Positions 58,066 through 64,000 of a stretch of 64,000 bases of DNA are shown here, in pieces (position 1 is the first letter of the stretch; every line of letters starts with the position of its first letter). Position numbers and translations under genes: made by a program. The stretch lies in the NCBI GenBank assembly GCA_037176885.1, contig JAWWNJ010000096.1, positions 372,001 through 436,000 on the forward strand, given 5' to 3'. This DNA is from Favolaschia claudopus (Eukaryota > Basidiomycota > Agaricomycetes > Agaricales > Mycenaceae). Under the pieces are notes generated by a model, which saw nothing but the letters and a program-made list of their open reading frames with translations, did no database searches and was not told where the DNA came from.

Positions 58066-58130
58066 CCGTACATAAGTACGAGTTTTGCCGCGCGCAGCGG
58101 CGGCCCTCTACCCCCAAGTTTTGAATGCAC
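58066..58130. repeat. Short dispersed repeat shared with 51013-51072
   Basis: Both copies read ACATAAGTACGA, then TGCCGC, CG and GGC-type bases, then ACYCCCCCAAGT or ACCCCCAAGTTTTGA. Copies differ by small indels. Reverse-orientation GTACTTATGTA motifs lie upstream of each (about 50580 and 56545), as if each pair bounds an old inserted element. Confidence 0.5.
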
Positions 58131-58399
58131 ATTGCTTCAATGTTGGGTTCCTTCAACTTCCTTATGGTGTAACAAGACATTGATGGCAAATTGATGGACT
58201 TCCTGATGAAGAGGTAATGTATCCGCGTTACCGACTTACCGTCGGCCCGAACAGTCCGATACAGAATTGCACTGCCATCAAATCCCACAGCCAGCGGTCA
58301 TCACAGACAGACGGAAAGACGCTTGAGCGGAAAGAGATTCATGTTATAATTCACTCATCTGCCCTACTTGGGATAACCCAACTTCCCCTCCCAGAACAA

Positions 58400-59548
58400 A
58401 TGTCGACCCCAAATTCATCAGAATCTTCGTCTGAATCAAAAGTCGTCCTCGTCATGCTGGCAACTGGCAAGCAAGGCTCCGGTGTTGTCCGTGGTATATA
58501 GCACATCTCCCGAGCTTCCCCAAGCCGAGTTTTAACTCCTCCATCTCAGCCCTAGCCCAAATTAACGCCGACTCCCCACCTACATCCCCACCACCCTGGA
58601 CAATCCTCGCCCAAACGCGCTCCGCCTCCTCTTCGAAAAGCGCCGCCCTCGCCGCCCTGCCGGGCGTCCACCTCATCGAAGGCTCCCCTTCCTCCCCCAA
58701 AGCCCTCTTCGCCGCCTCCCCCGCCCCCGTGTATGCCGTGTATTCCGTCCAGCTCGGCCTCGACAACCTCGGCGGGCTCGACGCTGAGGTGCGCGAGGCG
58801 CAATTGCTAGCAGACGCCGCTGCGAAACACGGCGTTCGACACTTCATCTACGCCGGTGCGAATTTCGGAAACGCGCCGGGGAACAGGACTGGTGTGCCGC
58901 AGTACGTCTTCCGCTGCTCTTCCTTGTAGCTTCCCAGCTCTGACAAGAAGAACAAAAATCAGTCTCGACACCAAACGCCTCGGCGAAACCTACCTCCAAA
59001 CCACCCACCCCACCCTCCCGACCACGTTCCTCCGCCCCGTCACCTTCATGGACCAACTCGTCCAAGACCCCACCACCCTCGTCGGCCGGCTCACCAAGAT
59101 CATGTTCCTCTGCCAGCTAGCCCCCTCGACCTCGTTGCAGCTCGTCGCCGCATCCGACGTCGGCAGAGTCGCCGCCTTGGCTCTCCAAGACCCCGACGAG
59201 TACGTGGGGCGGACGGTCGACGTGGTGGGGGACGAATTGACGGCGGCGGGGATGGAGAGTGGGTGGCGGGAGGCGTTTGCGAGCGAGGGGATCAAGTCGG
59301 AGATGAGGCCGGAGATGACGGGTGGGAGCGCGTTGAGCTGGGTGGTCAAGAATATGACGAAGGATCTGAGGCTCATGTTCAAGGTGCGTTTGGCGTTTGC
59401 TTCGATTCGCTCTTCACCGCTAACGGGCTGCACCCAGTTCTTCAACGAAGTGGGGTACAATGCTGACCTTGCTGCAGCGCGTGAGATGTACCCCGAGATG
59501 AAAGATTGGAAGACGTTTTTGCGGACGGAGGCGCCGAGACCCGCTTGA
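58400..59548 (+). CDS. NmrA-like NAD(P)-binding protein
   Basis: Atypical short-chain dehydrogenase of the NmrA type, which can act as an enzyme or as a redox sensor. Start MSTPNSSESSSESKVVLVML; the nucleotide-binding turn is ATGKQGSGVVR, a variant of GxxGxxG. Then ALAQINADSP after the first intron, VYAVYSVQLGLDNLGGLDAE, KHGVRHFIYAGANFGNAPGN, DTKRLGETYLQTTHPTLPTT, FLRPVTFMDQL, LQLVAASDVGRVAALALQDP and FFNEVGYNADLAAAREMYPE. It ends RTEAPRPA. Three introns. It is arranged tail to tail with an SDR-like gene, 119 bp apart. No YxxxK active site, typical of NmrA proteins. Confidence 0.86.
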
Positions 59549-59667
59549 GCGATTGATTCGAATAATGATCCTCGTGTAATTTGAGTTATAATTAACGATC
59601 CACAAAAGTAACCCTGCAAATCGTCAGACAGCGAGCTGAACGAGCGAACCACAGCGTACCCAAGTAA

Positions 59668-61037
59668 CTAAGCTAATATTCTGGCAAGCTCCTGCTCTGT
59701 ATACCGAACCAGATTCGCCACGGCCGCGTCTGAGCCGCCGTATCCCTTCAGTGGGATGCCCGAGAGAACGCCCTGTCCAAGTATCATTTTGGTGATCAAT
59801 GTGGACACGGAAGGGAGGCGTACCCATTTTTCCGACAACCCGTTCGCTGCATCGAGGGTCTCCCAAGGTGACTCAAAGGTGGCCGCATCGAAACTATGCG
59901 AGCTGACAATGTCGCCATGATCCCCACGGATGAAGATACCTCCAGAGTCGGTCGCTTGGTCGAGGAGAGCGTAGAGCATGTATTTTGCGCGTTCGTCCTG
60001 GGATGCATACATGTCAGAGATTGAGATTCAAATACATACAAGAGGAGTTCCTCGCACCTGCGAAAGCGAAACTGCGCGCTTGACATACCCAAGCACCCAT
60101 GCAAGCGGCGCCCACATCCACCCCATGTCGATGTGCGAGCCATTAGCTGTTAAGACTTGACCAGGATGAATATGTGTGAATGCGACGGTTGGATAATTTG
60201 CGGCGAAGTACTAAGTAGTAGTAAAGGGTATCAGGAATTGAAATGAGGAGTGAAATGATAGAGAAGGCGTACGGCGACCAAACCGTCGCTGTAGGCTGCA
60301 CCCGCTATCATTCCTTTGAGTGCGACGATGAGCTGCAGGCAGATGACTTGGTTGAGGAGCAACAAAGAAGGAAAGAACATACGGGTGTTCTGCCCTGAAG
60401 GAACGAGTAGGAGCCCCGCAGTGCATCGTGCAACCCAAGGTCGGTTGTGCGCAGGTGCACGCCCATTCCGGCACCCAGAACGGTCATTGCGTGTGCATGC
60501 TGCCCCATCTCTTTGGCGGAGACTAGGAGGGGGACAAGTTCTTTCGTAAATAGGTAACGCATGAAGTATCTAACATGGGAGGTTAGCTCTATAGTCAAAG
60601 AAAGAAACAGGGCAGACAAACCGCATAGCCAAATGCTTATTGATCCCCTCCTCCGTCTCGCTCGCCTCCGTCATTGAATTGGCCTCCGGCCCACCCGCCG
60701 TCATCACCAGATAATTGACCCTGTTCAGCCGTGCCTTCAAGCCCCGACAAACAGCGCGGACGTCCCGCAAACTCATCGCATCGCAGGCCACAAACTCATG
60801 CTTCGCGCCCTCCTCCACGTCTTTGTCGGTGGGTTTGGGAAACCCAGCAAGGATCTTGGCGGCGGTGGAGGCGCTGCGGCCGATGATGATGATGTGTGCG
60901 CGGCCGTTAGTCTGTCGCGCCAGGGCTTCTGCCATTGCTTGGCCTACGCCGGAGGTCGCGCCGACGACGATGGCGACGGGGAGGTAGTTGGGGTGGTAGG
61001 CGGTGTTGGTAGATTCGACGACGGCGAGAGGAGGCAT
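59668..61037 (-). CDS. SDR-like NAD(P)-binding protein
   Basis: Rossmann-fold protein of the short-chain dehydrogenase superfamily. Start MPPLAVVESTNTAYHPNYLP; cofactor motif VVGATSGVGQAMAEALARQT, then HIIIIGRS and the acidic FVACDAMSLRDVRAVC. The usual NNAG is replaced by MTAGGPEA, and at the active-site position I see no clear YxxxK (region LIVALKGMIAGAAYSDGLVA). Thus catalysis by the standard SDR mechanism is uncertain. After this come FTHIHPGQVLTANGSHIDMG and RGDHGDIVSSHSFDAATFES, and the end is TEQELARILA. Several short introns. A related type in fungal genomes is annotated simply as NAD(P)-binding protein. Its 3' end faces the NmrA-like gene. Confidence 0.82.
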
Positions 61038-61619
61038 GGTGGAGGGGGTGGGAGGAGGTGTCAGGGATGAGCTGGGTTGAGGTGGTGGTTGATCATATAA
61101 AAACGCGACGCGTCTGTCAGCGCCAAGCCCGGCATCGACGCGTCATCACGACAGTCAGCCGGGCCGTCGGGATAGCCGGCGGTGGATTCAATTGCTCAAG
61201 TTGTTGAGAAAACAGCCGAGAGAGCAAGAAGAGAGTAAGCATTGGGCGTAATCAACAAAGGACGGGAAATGAATAATGAATAGAACTGTGAAAGCAGAAA
61301 AAAAAACCCTCACGACTGTGGAGGTTCTCAAAGAGAGCAAGCAGGAGAAAATAACGAAGTTGAGGGTTAAAAACCAGATGGTAAGATGTGGCGAATCTGG
61401 TTACTCATATTCGTGAGCTCGTCGAAGTGTACAGACGTCAGATTTTTCATGAGCGGAAATAAGTACAAGACTTGTTTTCTCTTGTCACTTCGTTTCGTTG
61501 CACTTTTGTCGTGTTCACTGGCCTGTAAGACCCCCTACGCTCTCCCAGAACCTACAAAATAGAAAATCAGCCATGGCAGCTACAAGGGGAGAAGAAAAAA
61601 AGATTGTAGGAATCATCAC
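61038..61619. other. Intergenic stretch
   Basis: About 580 bp between the SDR-like gene start and the carboxylesterase 3' end. No gene recognised. It should hold the SDR-like promoter. Confidence 0.5.
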
Positions 61620-63936
61620 TTACAAACACCTCTCCAACAACTTCAACCCCGTCTTCACCTGCTTAATCACAGGCTTCCCATCCTCCGTCTTATTGAACAA
61701 CATCTCCGTCCCACCAAGCCCATCACTATAATGATTCCATTTGGGCAAAATCGTCGGCGCGAGTTTCTTATTCGGGTCGAGGTTGACTATGAACGAAGTG
61801 AAGACCTGCGCGAATGCGTCGATGAAGTCCTTGTTGTTGAAAGGGGGGTCGACGCCGTTGGGCCAGTAGTAGAGGTAGTCATCGGAGTGGAGGGCGGGGG
61901 GGACTGCGAACTCGCCCTAAAAAATTGGGTAAGTAGGTTGGGATAGTGAATTATCTAACAAGACAGGGAGAGAGAGACGCACCTTGAACGCGCGTCCGCG
62001 GAACGCGTTCAATAGATAATACGTCGGGCAAATAAAAATCGCTGTCAAAAGAAAAACGCGTCTCCCGTCAGAGAAACCATAGAAACACCAAAGAAAGGGA
62101 AGGAGGGAAAGACCACTCACACTCCCCCTGCACCAGATTCGTCTGGAATAAATCATCTCCCAACCCCCGATACAGCGCCCCAACAACCCCCGACTCAATC
62201 GCCCTGAAATTCGGGAACAAGTCGTACGCATACTCCGCCGCAGTCGTCTTGACGCTCTGATTCACAAAGTCGATGCCTTCGTTCACGTTCGTCGTCGAGA
62301 GGAGGGCTTGCTGAAACGCAAGATGATATGATATACAAACAGAGTGAGCTTCCACAAGCTTGAGAAGAATACGACACGACGCACCCCATTGACCTTCCCC
62401 TGCAACAAAGACAACGTCGGCCTCTGCGTGATGAACGTCCCATCCACGACGGGTACAGTCAAGAACGTCCCATAGAATCCGGCGGTGTTGATGTTGGTGT
62501 TGGCGGTTTGCAGAACGGCTTGGTCGACGGCGCGCAGACATGCCATCGCGTCGGACGCTTTGCTGCAGCTGCGAATCGCATGGAGAAAGTAAATGATAAG
62601 TAATTTGAATGAAAATGGAGGGAGAGAAACGCGTGCGTACTTCGTTTGAGTCAGAACTTGTTTGAATATCCACTAAACAACACAGCGCGTCGGATCGAGT
62701 AAGGGTTGCTGCAAATATGTAGAATAGTCGCACCTCAGGAACATAATCATCATAATGATACTGCGAGGGCAGGAACGTCGAGCTGGTTATCGCACCCCGG
62801 AAAAGCTGGGGTTCCGTCTTGCCGCCGTGTGCGATGACGTGTTGGAGGACTGAGCCCGCACCTATAGCACATACGCGATAAGTAACAAGTTGCACTTGGA
62901 CGTGAAGAGCAGATAGGATGATGGGATGCGTACCAGCAGATTGACCCCAAATCGTCACCTTCGCGGGGTCGCCGCCGAATTTCGATACCTTGAGAAGGAT
63001 ATTCAATATCAGTTGAATAAAGAGAAAACAGAAGACGTACATGCTGGTTCACCCAACGCAACGCAAAGTCTTGGTCCACTAGAATAAATCAAAAAAATTT
63101 GCTCAAGGGAGGAGAGTGAAATGACGAATATACGCACATAGTCCCGCATTCAAATTCCCGTTTTTCTTGACCTCGGTTCCAGCAAGGAAGCCTTCATTCA
63201 TCGAATTTGAGAAGGTCTTCGCACAGGGAAGGCGACTCGAGACGCACCGAAGACGCCCAATCTATACTGAATGACCACCACTACGACCTCCCTGTTGCCT
63301 CTGATAACGACGTCTTCCCCGCTAGCTCCGATGGCGGCTCCTCCGAGGTATCTATGAGCAAAATATCATTATAAGCGTCAAAGTTAAGATGATAGCGACG
63401 CACCCGCCCCCGTGAATCCAAACCAAAGTCGGAAGCAGCTTTTTAGGCGGAGTGCCGACGGCGTCGCTAGGGTAGTACACGCTGAAAACGAAAGTATCAG
63501 CAAAGAAGCAATAGTGATAGCCAAAACGCACTTGAGGAACAAGCAATCTTCCGGAGCCTGTGCCGCCTCTCTCTTCTGTCTCAATGGATTGACTGGACTC
63601 GTCCCATCTCCCGATTGCATACACCAATTGGGCTGGAAGGTGGCGATTTGCACGCCGGGCTCGTTTGCGGGAGCTGCGGGGGCGCGGAAGCGGAGGTCGC
63701 CTGCAAGACGTCGAGCTTTGAGTTATTCCAAACGCCTATAGAGGAGATGACGCACCTATGGGCGGCGCTGCATACCTCACACCCAAGAACTGCGTTATAT
63801 TCGTCACCGTGTCTACGAAGCCTTGATACTTCGCATATCCGACGTCGATGATGGGACTGGGGGTTTGCGTTTGTGCGCGTGCCGACGCCGATAACAGCGC
63901 GACGCCCAGAAGGCAGACTCGACGGGGGGAGAGCAT
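61620..63936 (-). CDS. Secreted type-B carboxylesterase/lipase (second member)
   Basis: Alpha/beta-hydrolase of the type-B carboxylesterase family. Signal peptide MLSPRRVCLLGVALLSASAR plus AQ. The domain starts at once: QGFVDTVTNITQFLGVRYAA, PPIGDLRFRAP, then EDCLFLNVYYPSD, oxyanion motif WIHGGGYLGG, VVIQYRLGVFGFLAG, LRWVNQHVSKFGGDPAKVTI, and the nucleophile elbow GQSAGAGS, whose Gly codon is split by an intron near 62935. Later: FICPTYYLLNAFRGRAFKGE and PKWNHYSDGLGGTEMLFNKT. It ends LLERCL. The last codons also read as a splice donor (GTAAGTGATG), so a further tiny exon is possible. Unlike the 25.9-kb esterase it has no extra N-terminal region, so the two are not a recent duplication. Substrate unknown. 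Confidence 0.88.
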
Positions 63937-63977
63937 GGTTGGGGGCGGTCGGTCGATGCGGCGGAGAAGGGTTTTGG

Positions 63978-63985
63978 TTTATATC
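63978..63985 (-). promoter_or_regulatory. TATA-like box of carboxylesterase 2
   Basis: On the minus strand the sequence is GATATAAA, about 45 bases upstream of the start codon at 63936. Confidence 0.5.
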
Positions 63986-64000
63986 ATCGGAATTGGCTTC

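Larger units (their letters stand above)
56512..58399. other. Gene-free stretch with inverted repeats
   Basis: About 1.9 kb. It contains the TACGAGTACTTATGTA motif (about 56540), a strong inverted repeat (57675-57710) and a 65-bp segment near 58068 resembling one at 51013. Frames at 56737-57078 and 57111-57621 give no recognisable protein. Confidence 0.45.

Noticed and set aside
1..64000. Secondary-metabolite gene cluster
   Set aside because: No polyketide synthase, NRPS, terpene cyclase or P450 is present; dehydrogenases and transporters alone do not make a cluster.
1..64000. CRISPR array or bacterial phage/defence island
   Set aside because: No regularly spaced repeats; all genes are intron-containing and fungal.

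Overview
The window is nuclear DNA of a filamentous fungus, almost certainly a mushroom-forming basidiomycete (Agaricomycetes). The evidence is intron-dense genes with many 45-80 nt GT-AG introns, and protein types typical of that group: a fungalysin, an F-box protein of basidiomycete type, a cyanovirin-N homology lectin, a GMC oxidoreductase, small secreted proteins, NmrA-like and short-chain dehydrogenases, and a DUF1769 protein. I see no rRNA, tRNA, CRISPR array or bacterial-type operon. Most gene models were spliced by hand from several reading frames, so ends of multi-exon genes are firmer than some inner junctions.

Layout. 0-6 kb: fungalysin M36 metalloprotease (+) and a Ser/Pro-rich protein (-). 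8-14 kb: a Zn2Cys6 transcription factor with 12 introns (+) and an F-box protein (+). 14-21 kb: two paralogous short-chain dehydrogenases facing each other, with a small secreted protein (-) and a Tra2-like RRM protein (+) between them. 22-31 kb: DUF1769 protein (-), CVNH lectin (+), secreted carboxylesterase with an extra N-terminal region (+), Slm1-type PH protein (-). 32-36 kb: 12-cysteine secreted protein (-) and GMC oxidoreductase (-). 36.6-39.9 kb: a 1,021-residue coiled-coil protein that looks like a multicopy, possibly transposon-derived family (-). 41-48 kb: monocarboxylate-type MFS transporter (+) and GH92 alpha-mannosidase (+). 48-52 kb: Cys-motif protein (+) and a tandem pair of small hydrophobic paralogues (+). 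51.8-53.6 kb: a repeat island with three TA-flanked MITEs in a row and a 5'-truncated LINE with a 13-bp target duplication. 53.9-61 kb: ABC transporter (+), NmrA-like protein (+), SDR-like protein (-). 61.6-64 kb: a second secreted carboxylesterase (-).

No single pathway links these genes. A theme is the secreted and surface-facing set (fungalysin, two carboxylesterases, GMC oxidase, GH92 mannosidase, two small secreted proteins, CVNH lectin), which fits a saprotrophic or plant-associated lifestyle. No polyketide synthase, NRPS or terpene cyclase is present, so this is not a classic metabolite cluster. The most unusual parts are the MITE/LINE island, the 1,021-residue protein with an 18-bp CACGTG-centred palindrome upstream, the 453-nt first intron in the Tra2-like gene, the tandem membrane-like pair, and several strong inverted repeats in gene-free DNA.
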